Assembly (NCBI RefSeq): GCF_000142905.1
Contig: NW_013657613.1
Location: 18,044 to 49,601, forward strand
Source of the DNA: Thecamonas trahens ATCC 50062
Taxonomy: Eukaryota > Apusozoa > Apusomonadida > Apusomonadidae
Direction of reading: 5' to 3'
DNA length: 31,558 nucleotides
Position 1 is the first letter of the stretch, and every line of letters begins with the position of its first letter. Below are positions 1 to 13,900 of the stretch, one piece after another. The notes below the pieces were generated by a model, which did not search any database, was not told where the DNA came from, and saw nothing but the letters and a program-made list of their open reading frames with translations. The position numbers and the translations under genes are program-made.

Positions 1-87
1 TCCCGGAACTATGCCTGCCTGCCAGCCTGACCTGATTGACGCCGCGACGCCGCCAAAAAAAAACTAGATGGTTTTTTTTCTTGGGGA

Positions 88-107
88 GGGGGGGGGGGGG
101 GGGGGGG
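88..107. repeat. Poly-G run (20 bases)
   Basis: Twenty consecutive G, preceded by an A run and a T run. The first 162 bases show no start codon or convincing coding sequence and may be intron of the plus-strand receptor gene; the AG at 161-162 could be its acceptor. Confidence 0.9.
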
Positions 108-162
108 ACGGTAGCGCACAACTCACACTCATCCGATACGTACTGCTGGTACGTGTGCACAG

Positions 163-3100
163 CCACATGACAACGAACTGAGCTCGCATCACTTTACCAA
201 GCCTATCGACATCAACTCGGCCACGCTCTATACCTCGCGCATCACCCGTTTGGACCAGTTTGACATCGATGGCGACGCCGTTCCTGACTACTTCCTCTCA
301 TCGTTCTCGGGCGTCTCGTTCCTTCCCTCGACGCTCCTCAACTCATCGTACGCTCCAGCTCGCAACCCGTCGCATTCAGCCGCATCTATGGGCCCCGCCG
401 CTTGCATGGCGGACGTCTACTCGGTTTCGCTCGCTCATTACGACTGTGAGTTCGACCGTGCGATGGTCGCCGACTTTAACGCCGACAACGTGCTTGACAT
501 CTTCGTCGACGCGTGTGACGGCAACCCCATCGCTGTTCTTCCGGGTTCGCTCACTCGCCTCTGGCCACGCCACGTTGCCACTATCCCAGTCACTGCACCG
601 GCCTACGGGTCTCAGCAGCGTTTTTACATCGCCGACATCGACGCCGACGGCGACAACGATGTCGTCTGGTTCTCCACCTCAGACTCGACCGACTTCTCAC
701 TTGACCTCGTCTGGATCGAAAACACTGGGGCCGGTGCCCTCGCGCTGACCCGCAACGTCATCGAGCCCTACCACTCAAACAACGGTCGCTTTCAGTCGGT
801 CGACGTCGCAGACGTCAACGCCGACGGCTTCCCGGACATTGTCTGGCAGACCTCCTCCGGTGATACTTTTCTCCGCCACGCCACCGCCCCAGGTGTCTTT
901 GGCCCCCGCATCTCGCTCTTGCCCAAAACCTCCGACTCGTACTTTCTCCAGTTCTTTGACTACGACGCCGACGGTCGCCTCGACGTTGTCCAGGAGGATC
1001 CCAAGGACAACAACATCATCGTCTACGTCAACGGTGCCACCTCCCCCACAGACGATTTTGTTGTCGCCGAGCGCGTCGAGATGGTCTCCGGCAGTGACGT
1101 CACCTGCCTCGAGGTCGCAGACTTTGACAAGGATGGCGACCACGACCTCGTCTACGGCTCCTTTTCTGAGGACAAGCTCCGCTACGCCCACCACACCTCG
1201 GGCTCGTCCTTCACCTACTCAGACATCTTTAGTCTCAACAACCCGAGCAGGATCGCCCTCGGTGACATCAACGGCGACACCTATCTCGATGTCTGCTCCT
1301 ACGGTGCTCACGACCTCAAGTGTGCAGTGTACGAGTCGAGCGTCTCGGCGTTTGGCGTCACTGTCTGGACCACGCCCGCTCCCGACGCCTCCGACATTGT
1401 CCTTGCCGACATGAACGCCGACGGCTTAGCCGACCTCCTCGTCCTCCCGTCCACCACAGCTGGCTCCTTCCGCGCTGGTGCCACTCTCTACTACTACCGC
1501 AACTCGGGTCTTCTCACCACCCCGTTCTCCACGTCTGCCCGGGTCGGAGTCATCGCCGATACTTTGGCCGGCGTGGCCGTCGTACGCTCGGTGACCTCGA
1601 TGGCGATGGGCTGCTCGACTTTATCGTCCCGCACTCCTCCCTCGAATTCAACGCCCTTCACGTCTACCTTACCGCTGGGCCAGGCTCGGCTTCCGGAGGC
1701 ACCGGCCTCATCGACTTCTCCGCTCCGGTCTTCCCAGTTGGCCCACCACCGCCCGGCTACCCCACCGACCCACAGCTCATCGACGTCGACTCGGACGGCG
1801 ACACCGACGTCACCATGGTCTACTTCAACGGCAAGTCCATCACCCTCACCCTCCTCGCCAATACCCATGTCGAGAGCGGCGCAGCGCCCGGTGACACGCC
1901 GGCTTTTGTCTTGTACTCGATCCCGGTCACCCCACCGCCAGGAAACTCCTGGCCCAACGAGGTTGTTGCTCTCGACGATGGCCGATTCCTCATTTTGTTC
2001 TCTTCGAATTACGATGACGTCTACCTCATCACCAACGTTTCCTGGTTCGAGGCCAACACCACCGCCTCGCTCACCCTCGTCGCTTCCGGTACTTTCTGGA
2101 ACGGCTTCCACATCACCGACATCAACAACGATGGTTTCCTGGACTTTGTCTATGAGAACCTTTTAGCCAACGACGCCATCCTCGCCATCCTCGACATCCG
2201 CGGCGTCGGCCTCGAGAACCTCTACGCCGACGGCGGAGAGCGTATTGTCGTCGCAGACGGCGTGCCCCTTTTATACCGCAGTTCCTTTATTCACCTCAAT
2301 CCCTCCGAGGACGACTACATCGACTACATCGAAGCAAGATATGTCGTCCAGCTCAGCATGGGCCTCCCGCGCCCTCCGTCTTCGTCTGCGCTCTTTCCTT
2401 AGCCCATAATCGAGACATCGCCTCCACTGGCAGTAATTCTGTAGTTCTTGTTGACGCCACAGGCGATGGCTTTGTCGACATTCTCGCCCCATCCTCGTTC
2501 GAAGGCATCCGCGTCTTCCCTTACCTCGCCGCAGGTGCCGTCAAGGACACCATCGTTACCGCCGTTGACAGTACGGCGGGCATCACCGCCTCTACCGTGG
2601 CTGATCTCAACGGCGACGGCTGGCCCGAGCTCATCGCCTTTGACCCGTCTGGCACCTTTACTATCGCCGACAATGCCCCGAGATTTGACAACGTCATCAG
2701 CCAGTCTGCCTCCATGTACGCGGGCGACATCATCTGGCTCGAGGCTGCGGACATTGACCGCGATGCCCGCCCAGACCTCGTTGCTCTCGTTGACGACGAC
2801 AGGCTGGTGTGGTACCGCAACACAGGCGCCGAGCCTTACTTTGTATCAAGTGCCCCCTTCGGATACAACAGGTACGTCGTCATCGACTCGGGCACCATTC
2901 GCAACGCCAAAGACTTTGTCATCGTCAACCTCAACAACGACGCCTGGCTCGACATTGTCATCTCCTCTGTCAACAATAACGCCATCTACGTCCTCATGGG
3001 CCACGACATCGCTCAAGACGTCAAGGCCTTCTACCCTCCACACCTCTCGGTAGACCTTGGTTCGCCCTGTTCCTCGGAGCGCTTTGTTCGCGCCGTTGAC

Positions 3101-6100
3101 GTCACCGCAGACGGCCTCCTCGACCTCTTCGTCGTCTGCTCCGCCGCCGACCACATCATCTATGCGCCCTCGCTCGGTGCAGCCGCCGATGCCAACGGCA
3201 CCCTCACCTGGGAGACCGCTGCTCCGATCACCATCATGCTCTCGAGCTCGGACAACGTCGCCGGCTTTCAACTCGGTGACATCAACAACGACGGCCTCGT
3301 CGACATTGTCCTCTCCTTCTCCTCCTTGTCAAGCCCCTACCGCTATCTCATCAACATTGGCTCGTCTGCTGCTCCGGCTTTCTCGTCCCTGCACGACATC
3401 CCTATGGAAGTCGACTGGGACAATATCGTTCCAGGCCCCTCAAATCCCAACCCGCTTGGCACGGGCGATGTCTTTGCCCTCGTCGATCTCGATTGGGACG
3501 GCTATCTCGACGTTGTCGGTAGCTCTTCTTCAGCGTACGCTATCATCCTCCTCAACGCCGGGTCTGGCCCCTCGCCCGCAGCCTTTGACGACGCCAACCC
3601 TGGTCTTGGCATTCCACGCCTCGCCTCCGCCATCAAGTGGTACCAGAAGGGCAAAACCTTTACCCGCGCCCGGTTTGAAACCATTGATGTCTTGGATGCT
3701 GACGGCGATGGCTACCCAGACTGGTTTTCCTCCTCCTCGCACACCGATGTAGAGCGCGCAGTCGTCTCCGGCATCAACTCGAACTGGCGCCTCCCGCGCG
3801 GCCCGCGCAACTTTACAGTTCCCATCGACCGCTGCGGCTACACGCTTGCCTGCATCGCCTCGGTCATTTCCACACAGATTGCGCGCTGTGGCGACTCAGT
3901 TGTCCTCCCGCCCGGAACCTACACTGGCTGCTGGTCCTCCCGCCGCTTTGTCGTCGGCAAGTCGGTCCGCATCGTCGGCGGAGGTGCCTCTCGCGACGAC
4001 GTCATTATCGACTGCTCCTCCGTCGCCGCAACTCCTTTCGAGGACGGCAGCATCCTCTTTGCTGTCGAGGAGGAGCGCGTCGAGCTCGTCCTCGACTCGC
4101 TCACCATCATCGGTGGTACCAGCCCCGAGACTTCTTTTGGCGGTGGCCTCCTCACCGTCTCGCACGGCTCGCTTGTCCTCTCCTCGGTCGTCATCCGCAA
4201 CGCCACCTCAGTCACCGCCGACCAGCTCTCAGTCGCCGCGCCGTTGTTGGCTTTGGTGGTGCCATCCTCGTCGGCGACCGCGGCTCGCTGAAGGTCATCG
4301 ACTCGCTCCTTGACGCCAACACCGCCCAACACTCGGGCGGCGCTATCGCTGCCGTCGGCAACAGCATGTCCATCACACTCGAGCGTTCCGTCTGCTCTCG
4401 CAACATCGCGGAAGTCTCTGGCGGCTGCATCTTCCTCGAGTCCGCCTCAGGCTTTTCCTACCTCACCATCATCGACTCGCACCTTAGCGAGAACACCGCT
4501 GTCGGCACCTCGCCGGCCATCGCGGCCTCCCGCCGCGGCGGCGCCGTCGCCGTCATTGCCCTCGCCGACATCGTCGCGGTCAACCTCCTCGGCTCGGCTT
4601 GCTCTCTCGCGGACAACATTGCTCGCGAGAACGCAGGCGCCCTCTTCCTGCGCACCTCTACCTTGGCCAGTGCCAAGCTCACCCTCAACTCGTGCTCGTT
4701 GACCAACAACATCGCCCAGGGCGGCGATGGTGGCGGCGTCCACGCCCTCGCCCTCGACGCCTCTGAGCTCAACATCTACATCGGCGCCGGCACTCTCTTC
4801 TCTGGCAACTCGGCCGTTGGCTCCGGTGGCGCTCTCGCTCTCGAAAGCGACTCGGCTGCCGCAAACGCCGCCATCAACACCACAGCTCCCGGCGCTGCCT
4901 TTCGCTCCAATGTCGCAGACCTCCACGGCGGCGCACTGGTCGCCTCAGGCAAGGCCGTCAGCACCTACCTCGTTGATGTTCTCTTTGAGCGCAACCTCGG
5001 CCGCCGCATCGGCGGTGCTATCATGGCTGTCGGCCACGCAACTGTTCGCCTCGTTGGCGGCACTCTCTCCAGAAACTCGGCTGCCTTTGGCGGCGCCTTT
5101 GGCATCACCTCGGCGCCCGACTACCTCCGCGCCTCGCTCACTCGCAACGGCTTCCCCGTCGAAGCCTCCAGCGCCTCGCTCGAGCCGCTGCTTGCCGACT
5201 CCGACGACACCGCGCCATGCGCCGCTCGCGGCGCTCTCCTGACCGACTCCGTCCATCTCGACAGCAACATCGCTGTCTATGGCAGCATCGGCTTTGCCTG
5301 TGGTGCCCGCCTTGCTACGCTCGGTGATGGTGCCTTTGCTTGGGACTCGAGCGCGCGCGTCGGCGGCATCGCGCCGTCCTCTGGCCTCTTCTTTGCCTGC
5401 ATGCCGCAGCCTGGCTTTTGCAGCCGCGTCGGTGACCCATGCTGCCTCGCGGATAGCCGCACCGAGTTCCTCAGGGGGCCGTGGATGGCAGCCTCGGACG
5501 CCATGGTCGCCGCCTACAATGCTTCTTTCTCCGACATCGCCGCCTCAGTCGGCTACGGGCCAGTCATGGCCATGCCGCTCGTCGAGCTCGAGTGGACCGC
5601 GGCGCTGCCGACCGAGGTCTCTTCAGGGGCCCCTTCGGCACAGGCACCTCGCAGTCGAGTGGCCGCGATGGTCTCGGGCAGACCATCGTCGATCCGCAGC
5701 TGGCCATCAGTCTCGCCTTTGCCGACGACGCCACAGACGCAAACTTTGCCTTTGTCGGCGCTGGTCGTCTGCAGCTCATGTCTGAGCCTGCTGGTGTTTC
5801 GTTTGCCGGTGTGGGCATCGCTGCGCGCGCTGGCGTTGACGTCGGCGTCGACATCAACCTCGTCGCCTCTGTCGCCCAGTCGGCCGTCGACGTCTCCGTT
5901 GCGCCCAGCGCCGTCATCACTGCCCGCGTTCGCGTCCAGGCCTGTCTTCCAGGCTCGGGCGCGCTCGTCAGGGACGGCTCGAGCGTCCTCGAGTGCGCGC
6001 TTTGTGACGAGGGTCTCTTCTCCGACACCACCTCGCTCGACCCGTGCGCCGCCTGCCCGCCGTCATCGGTTCTCGCCGGCCGCGGCGCGATCGACTGCTA

Positions 6101-7875
6101 CACCTGCCCGGTCAATGCCCAGCTCGTCCCGGGTTTCGTCCCTGTCCCCGGCCGCGGCCTCAACTGCACCTGCATCCCAGGCACATGGACCGATTCCGGC
6201 GTCATCAACCGCCCCTGCACCCCTGCCCTGAGGGTGCCCGCTGCGCTGGCGGCATCGCCCTCCCCGTCGCCATCCCTGGCTACTTTCCCACTGCCGATCC
6301 AGGCATCTTCCTCGAGTGCCCCAACCCGACCGCGTGCTCGGGTGGCTATCCGTTTGTGTGTGCCCAGGGCTACACCGGGCGGTTGTGCGGCGCCTGCGCC
6401 CGCGGCTACTACGCCCTCTCGGGTGCGTGCTACAAGTGCGACGACCGGACCATCCCGCTTCTCATCGCAGCTTTTGTCGCCGCTGTTGCCCTCGTCGCCT
6501 TTCTCGTCTGGCTCAACTCCCGCGAGGAGCTCACCTACCGCTTTGCCGCCATCATGATTGGCTTCAACTCGCTTCAAATCTCCGCCATGTACGGACAGAT
6601 CGACCTCGAGTGGCCGCCCTTTGCCGCCTCTTTCTTCAACGTCGTCTCGCTCGTCAACCTCAACTTTGACCTCAGCTCGCCCGAGTGTGCCACCGTCACC
6701 GACCACGTCTGGCTCCTCAAGTGGTGGCTGACCGTCACGCTTCCACTCCTCTTCTGCATCCTTTTGCCGTCGTCATCGCCGGCGTCCAGGTCTGGCGCGC
6801 CATCGCCCATCGCTCCGCCCTCCGTCCACCTGCCCTTACGCTCACCGCTCTCCTCGACGCTTCTCGTCGCGCCTACCTCCAGCTCATGGTCCTCCTCTAC
6901 CTCCCACTCGCCGCAAAGGCCATGAGCTACTTTCAGTGCCGCCGCGATCGTGACGGCCGCTGGGTCCTCGAGGCCGCCCCGGCAAAGAGCTGCTACGGCA
7001 CCTGGTACTGGAACTACTTTGCCTTTGCCCTCATCTTTGCTGGCGCCTACGCCGGAGGCATCCCCGCCCTCGTCTACTGGCTCCTCACCCGTGTCCGCGC
7101 CAAGAGCGACAGCATCCTTTTCAGCCTCCGCTACGCCTTTCTCGTCGGCCGCTTCCTCCCGCGCGCCTATCGCTACGAGGTCTGGATCATGGCCCGCAAG
7201 GCGAGCGTCGTCCTCGCTATGACCGTCTTCCGCTCGCCGAGAGTCAAGGCCAACGTCGCCCTCTTTGCCCTCATGAGTTGGTTCTGCCACCTCCTCGACC
7301 GCAAGCCCTACGCCTCGCCCTTCCACAACATCCTTGCGCTCTTCTGTCTCGCTACCTGCGCCGCAATCCTCTGGTCCATCACCTTTGACGCTGGCGCCTC
7401 GCGGACCCTCGTCGCCATCACCGCCATTGTCATCAACGTCGTCGCTATCGTCGCCGGTGTCGTCGTCGATGCCATCCTCATCTATCGCCGCCACGCCGCT
7501 GCAGACAAGGACCTTGCCGACGGCGAGGACGCCACGTATGCCGACTTTGGCTATGCCGCCGACGGTGCTATCCTCTCCGCCGTGCCCGATGCCGTCGTCA
7601 ACGCCAACGACTCGAACCACCAAGTTGCCTCGGTCACTAACCCGGTCTTCACCAACGGAGACCGTATTCATGTGGCGAGCTCGTGGACAGACGTCGACGA
7701 CACCACTGACGCCCTTGCCCTCCACTCGCTCCAGTCGGTCGACTCGATGGCCTCGCTTCCCGCCGTCGCCATTCCGGCTCCCCCAATGCCGTCGTCGCCC
7801 GTCGCCTCCCTGACCCCGGCCGCAGCATCCGCCCGCACATGCTCTTCCTCCTCCTCATCCTCCTCCCCCTCTTAG
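163..7875 (+). CDS. Giant FG-GAP/beta-helix multi-pass membrane receptor-like protein (5'-partial, frame-broken)
   Basis: About 2,570 residues are read through six single-base frame breaks, near 1590, 2360, 4240, 5628, 6221 and 6763. No start codon is visible. The frame is open from an AG at 161-162 that could be a splice acceptor, so the N-terminus probably lies upstream. Domains in order: FG-GAP/VCBS repeats from about 220 to 3800 with many calcium-type motifs such as DIDADGDND and DLDGDG; a right-handed parallel beta-helix from about 3840 to 5300 with repeated GGA/N-rich turns; a Cys-rich stalk from about 5990 to 6450; then roughly nine hydrophobic segments from 6450 to 7490 and a Ser/Pro-rich tail. 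The FG-GAP part should form an extracellular propeller, as in integrin alpha chains, but ligand and signalling role are unknown. It is a paralogue of the convergent gene at 14422-7902. The 3' end is uncertain: a further break at the C run 7780-7784 may exist. Confidence 0.8.
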
Positions 7876-7901
7876 AGCTCTTTGTCGTAACACCTTCTCC
7901 T
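7876..7901. other. 26-base gap between convergent stop codons
   Basis: Only 26 bases separate the TAG of the plus-strand paralogue from the TAA of the minus-strand paralogue. No AATAAA-type signal is visible. The 3' UTRs of both genes must run into each other's coding sequence, so the mature transcripts should be complementary at their ends. Confidence 0.7.
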
Positions 7902-10900
7902 TTATCCCGATCCGCTTGTCTCATCCTCGCTCCCTGGCGCCGAGTTGGGCCGCTCGAGCAGCTCAACGGCCCACGGCGAGTCGTGGCAAAGCACGCTCTG
8001 GGCCACGCTGTCGCTGGCTACCGTCGCGGCATCGAGCTTGTTGAGCGCGCTGCGGAGGTGCGGCGAGAGATCGGGTGCATGCTTGCGGACAACCTTGAAG
8101 AGGAGCTCATCGCGGCCAAAGCCCATGCCCTGGCTTCCGCTCACCACACGGGCCCGGTTGCGGAGATGCTGGGCCTCGAAGAGGCAGCCGATGATGAGGG
8201 TGGCGAGGGCAAAGCCGATGACGACGACAACGGCCACAACAAAGATGACATACACAGTCTGGTTGGGAAACTCGTCGACCCAGAACAGCAGTCCGGCGAC
8301 AAGCAAGGCAATGATGCACAGGTCGAGCTTGAGCTCAATGTCGTTGAGCGGCTGGTAGAGGTACGGCGCGTGCTTGCTCACCATCAGCATCGAGGTGACA
8401 AAGACGGCGAGCAAGCCCGTGAAAAGGATCATGTGCACGTTGGAGGCAAAGACCGAGAAGATGACAATGGTCAGCCGCTTGATCATAAACACCACGCCGG
8501 CAAAGTAGTAGTGCTTGCGGAAGACCGAGTACAAGGCGCCGTAGCGGAGCACAATGTGCGCCCTGCCGAGCTCGGCCCGCCACTTGTACAGCACAGCGGC
8601 AAAGACCATCGGCATAGCGATGACATACAGAACAAGGCCGATAAGAGCGAGCGGAAGTCCCAGAGCCCATCGCCCCGTAAAGCACTCCTCAGACGGCTCA
8701 GAGTCGAGGTACCACTTGCCGTCGGGGTACTGCGTGCAGTCAAAGTAGTCGAGCGTCGACCGCGAGAGCGGGATGTACACCAGCGGGCCAAACGAGAAGA
8801 GCGCCCAGCGAATGATGTCGACAATGCTCATGCGCTGGCGATCGATGGCGGCAAAGCAGCCGCACGAGAGCCAGGTCGTGTACTTGACCACCGTGACAAA
8901 GCCGACGAAAACAGGCCAAACAGGCCAGGCAGCACCATGCTCATGGCGTAGCGGACGGCAAAAGCTGGGACAGAGCAATCGACGGCAAAGACAGAGATGT
9001 CGACGTTTGCCACGTTGGCTGCCTCGAGTATCTGCTGTACCGGCGGCTGCGGCCAGTTGAACGGCGCCTTTGCCAGCATGCCCAAGATCTGGAAGAAGAT
9101 GACCGCCAGCGAGAGCGTGTGCGGCACCCGTGAGCTCTGCACAGACTCACTCTCCTCGCGCTTCTGGAACTCCTTCACCGCCATCACCGCCAGCACGCAC
9201 GCCACCACCGCCGCCAGTACCACGCCTACCGCCATCACTCCCAAAAGCGAAGCCGCGGCCTGCGGACACGAGAGGCACCCGCCATCAGGCTGCCGATACG
9301 CCCCGGACGCGCAGTCCTTGCACAGCAGCGAGCCTGTGGCGTACTGTGGCGCGCACTGCGACCGTCCGATGCAAGCCTCCTTGATCAAACACTCGGCAAA
9401 CTCGCCTTCCCGCACCCGATAGTACCCTTTGCGCGCGTATGGCGCTGCCGATGGCCCGCTACCGCCCGCGCAGCTCGCTCCTGTCGGGCACGCCTCGCAC
9501 GCCAAGTCCGCCGCCGACTCGGCGTTCCAGAACCCAGCTGCGCACACGCACGGCGGTACGGCGCCCGCTGTGGCGTTGCCCCTTGCCAGCCGGATGGTGT
9601 TGGCTGGGCAGTCGACACAGACCCCGTCGATCGGCCAGCCCGTCCCGGTGCACGACGGCACGATGGTGCACGGCTCGACCGAGATCTCGGTCGACTCGGT
9701 CGCGCCCGTGCACGGCACGCACACCAGCGCCTCGGATCGCACCGCGCTCGTCGCTCCAAACCCGACCGGGCACCCATTCACCACCACAGGCACCAACACC
9801 GCCTCGCCGTTCGGCAGCTCGGCAACCACATCGTGGGCCTTGTCCAGCTCGGCAGGCCAGAACCCGCCGCTGATCTCCACCCCGATCCGCTTGAGCGAGT
9901 ACCCGCCGCTAGATCCGTCCCACTCGGCTTGGTCCGGCGAGACCTCTGCCATGCTGCTTGCGCTCCGCAAGCTGATCGTCACCAAGTCGTCGGTCACCGT
10001 CTGCCCAAACACATCGCTCGCCACAAGAACGCCACCGGAGGCGCCCAGCGCGATCCCGGACGCCTGACGGAGGACAGATCCGGAGCCTGACCACGTCATT
10101 GACACCGCGGCTGACGCCCGCGCCGGGCCGTATGCCTGCCTGTTGCTCGTCATCGCATCAGCCACGCTCCCGCCCACTATCACCGCCGCCAAGCCCAGCG
10201 GCGGACACTGGAACCACACTCCGCCGGCCTGCTCGTAGGAGATGGTCGTCGCCGCCAGATCGGACGCCGACAGATCGACCACCGCGCCGCAAGAGAGTGC
10301 CACTCCGCCATATCGCGCGCCCGACGAGACAATGACCGTGTCCGGGAGCGCCAACCGCGACGACGACGAGAGGATGCTGATGGAGGAGCTGGGCGGGACG
10401 GCCGAGCCGGCGCCGATGGCCAGAACGCTTGTCACCGCTGCAGCCACACTCCCGCCCATCCGCGCGTACGACGCCTCGAGCCTACAGCGCGCAAGCGTCG
10501 TCGTCGTTCCCGAGCCATCGTACTCGACAAGGACAGCGCCGCCGTAGCCGTGCGCTGCCGAGTTGCCCACAAACACCGAGTCGGCCATCGTCACGCTGAT
10601 GACCATGGCCCGGAGCGCCACCGCTCCGCCGCCGTTGCCCTCTCCATTCGCCACGTTGTTGTAGAAAGCGCATCGGGTGCAGGAGAAGCTTGATGCCGCC
10701 GCCACGCCCAGGGCGCCGCCGCCAGCCACCGCCGTCTTGGGCCCATCAAGCACCGAGTTGCTCTCAAACACCGCGTCGACCAGATCGGCCGCGCCGGTAG
10801 CCTGAACAGCCACGGCGCCGCCAAACTGGCTCGCCGCGCAGTGGGTGAAGCTCACGTTGCGCGCGATGAGGCTCCCGCGGATCCGTAGCGCTCCCCCGAG

Positions 10901-13900
10901 CACCGCCGCCGACGATCGGACCTCGGTCCCGGCCCGCGCCACAAACCCGGTCATGCTCACATTGGTCATGATCAGCGTCGCCGACGGCTCGACCACCATC
11001 GCAGCGCCAGCTTCGCTATGGCGAAGCACAGGCGCATCGCTCGCGCGCGAGGTCATCACCACATGATCTAGCGTCACCGTCGCCGATGAGCTCACACTGT
11101 ACAGCACGCCGCCGTAGCCGCCACAGTCGATGGTGCCCGGCCCGATGACCACGTCGCGCCGCAGCGTATGGTACCCAGCCTCGCCACTCGCCCGCACACA
11201 TCGCGATCCACTTTGGGGCACATCGTCAAGCTCCAAGTGGTAGCCGGCCGGTGCCCGCGCTGCCCGCGCCGAGAGGCACACAATCGAGCCGGCCACGCCG
11301 CCGCACTCGGGCAGTGTTCTCGGGAAGCTTCGGGCGCGAAACCCGAGGCTGCGGCTTCCGCGATGGACGCGACCACCACTGGCGGTCATGGCCACGACGT
11401 CGTCGATGCCATCAGAGTTGATGTCGGCCACCACACCGTTCGCCGAGCTGTGGAAGGTCCGATAGTCGGGGCGATGCGGCGCAAGGGCTCCCAGCCACAC
11501 GTTGTCGGTGCTCCTCGTGGCCACCACGTGGCCAAATCCAACCGCCATCGGCACGATGGCCACCCGGTGGATGGGCCCAGCAAGATCGGTGCCAAGCACA
11601 AGCATGTTGCTCCCGTTGCCATCAACAAGCGCCAGGATCGTTCCGTTGGCCATGGCCACTACCACGTCGCTGATGGTGTTGCTATTGAGCTCACCCACAC
11701 AGATCGTGGTGGGATCCGAGCCCAGCGCCACTTCGCCGTGGCTGGCGTACACAGCGCTCGGACTCGTTGCGCTCTCGTTGATCGTTGCCAGGTACACACT
11801 TTGGCTCCCGCTGCTGAGCCAGACCAGATCAGACGCACTCCCGCTACCACTCAGATCGGCGGTAGTGAGCATAGTCACGCCCGGCACGCCAACGGCTAGC
11901 AGCACGCCAGGCCCGGCAAGCGGCGACGAGGCGCTCGAGTCAATGCCGGCGTTGAGGAGGATGGCAAGGCCGGCCGACCCGCCGACAACAACGTCGACGT
12001 CGCCATCACCATTGGCATCGACCGTAACTAGGCTCGTCGGCGTGCCGACAGCAGCAGTAGTCGAGACGGTGACGAGATCGGCGGGCAGAGGCGTAGTGCT
12101 GACGCTCACAAACAGCGAGACGGCAAGCAAGCCATCGGCCGAGATGGCGATCACGTCCAGCATGCCGTCCGAGTTGATGTCCGCGAGCGCAACGTCCGCC
12201 AATGCCGCCATGGACGGCGGAGGCGTCCGCACCCGCGGTGACAGGAAGCCACTGCTGCCATCGCCGTAGAGCGCAATTGTCGTGGCGTTGCTCTTGCAGA
12301 CAACCAGCAGATCGATGGCCGTGTCGTGGTTGAGATCCGAAGCCACAACGTCCGGCACCTCGCCCGACGCGCACCACGTGCTCGAGTCGGACGCCAATGA
12401 GATGGCCGACAATGCGTCGTCCAACAAGGCGATCGGCCCGGTGTACCACAGCGCCATGTCGCCGGACGCCAGCGCGCCGCCAGCCATGCTCGCCCCAGAG
12501 ATAAGCTGCCGCGGTGAGCTGGGCTCAAAGACGCCGGCGCCAATGCAGGCAGCGCCTGAGACCGAGTCGATGCCGTAGCTGGCGCCGCGAGCAAAGGTCA
12601 TATTGCCGCGCTGGAGGGAGACGATGACGGCCGAAGTGACGTGGTTAAAGCCCAAGACAACGTCAACGAAGCCATCGTAGTCAACGTCGGTAAAGACAAG
12701 GTGCGAGGCCGTGCCCGCGATGCTCGGGTTGATGGTAGAGATGTAGCTGACGCTCACGTCGCCGTTGATCTGCCACACATCCCATGCTTGGGTCTTGGAG
12801 GTGAGGATCTCCGGCAGGCCGTCACCGTTGAGATCGGCGAGGTAGATCCGGCGAGTGTTGGTGGTGAGGACGACGGGCGAGCCGGTGTCAAAGGCCACTG
12901 CAGGCCAGGTTGTCCGCACCGCCGCGTACAACCGCTCCCATCCGCCGACCTCTCGGATGTAGAGCAAGTCAGCGAGGCCGTCGCTGTTGACATCGGCCAT
13001 GATCGGCGTATCCTTGACCTCGCCAGCCAGGCCAAGCGAGATGTCCGACGCGCCGAAAAGCGTTGTGCTGGTTGGCGGGCTAGGCGCAAAGCTGATCCAC
13101 CCGAGGCTAGTGCCGGAGACATACAGCGCGTCAGCGAGCCCGTCGCCGTCGAGATCCGGGACGAGGACGAGGGTCGTTGTGGATACAGCGATAGCGCTTG
13201 TGTACGGCGCCGCTGCGTAGCTCGGCTTGCCAGCTGCCATCGTGCCCAGGTAGACGTCGACTCGGGAGCTGGCCTCGTTGTACACAAAGATGTCTGGGAC
13301 GCCGTTGCCAGACACGTCTTTGGCGGCGACAGCAGCGAGCCGGACGCCATCCGAGACAAAGATCGGCGCCGATGTGGTGCCGTTGTCGTGGCTGAGGACA
13401 AAGAAGAGCGAGTTCTGCCCTGGAACGCTCATTTCTGTTGCTTGCGAGGCCACAATGTCGCTCAGCCCGTCGCCGTTCAGATCAACCACGGTGCACGAGC
13501 GGATGTTGTCGGGCGTGGTCGCGGCGACCATTGTCCTGGCGAGGACTGGCGGGGTGAGGTCCGGCACCGGGATGCGCGGCTGGTACGGGCTGATCGGCGA
13601 GTAGATGGGCCGGCTTGAGTACGGCGACATTGGCGGCGGCGATGCCATACCCGCGGCCATCTGCAGTGGATTGACAAAGTCGTCGGCGGCCCCAAAGTTG
13701 TAGTACCGCACCAGGTTGGGCGCCGTGGGGGAGACCGGGCCGGCCATGACGCGGGCAATGTCGCCGGCATTCATGGCGTACGACCAGAAGCGGAGCTCGG
13801 CCATGAAGCCCGCACTCGCCTGATTGGCGTCTGTCGGACTACACGATGAGCCGTCGAGATCGTTGCCGAGAGCGATGGTGAGGCCCGAGGTGGCAAGCGT

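Noticed and set aside
250-3800. Naming the FG-GAP genes integrin alpha
   Set aside because: The propeller repeats are shared with many VCBS proteins. The beta-helix, Cys-rich stalk and multi-pass membrane region are foreign to integrins, and no KxGFFKR tail is seen.
7839-8951. Plus-strand open frame of about 370 codons
   Set aside because: It is antisense to the membrane region of the minus-strand receptor gene, whose hydrophobic segments and paralogy are clear.
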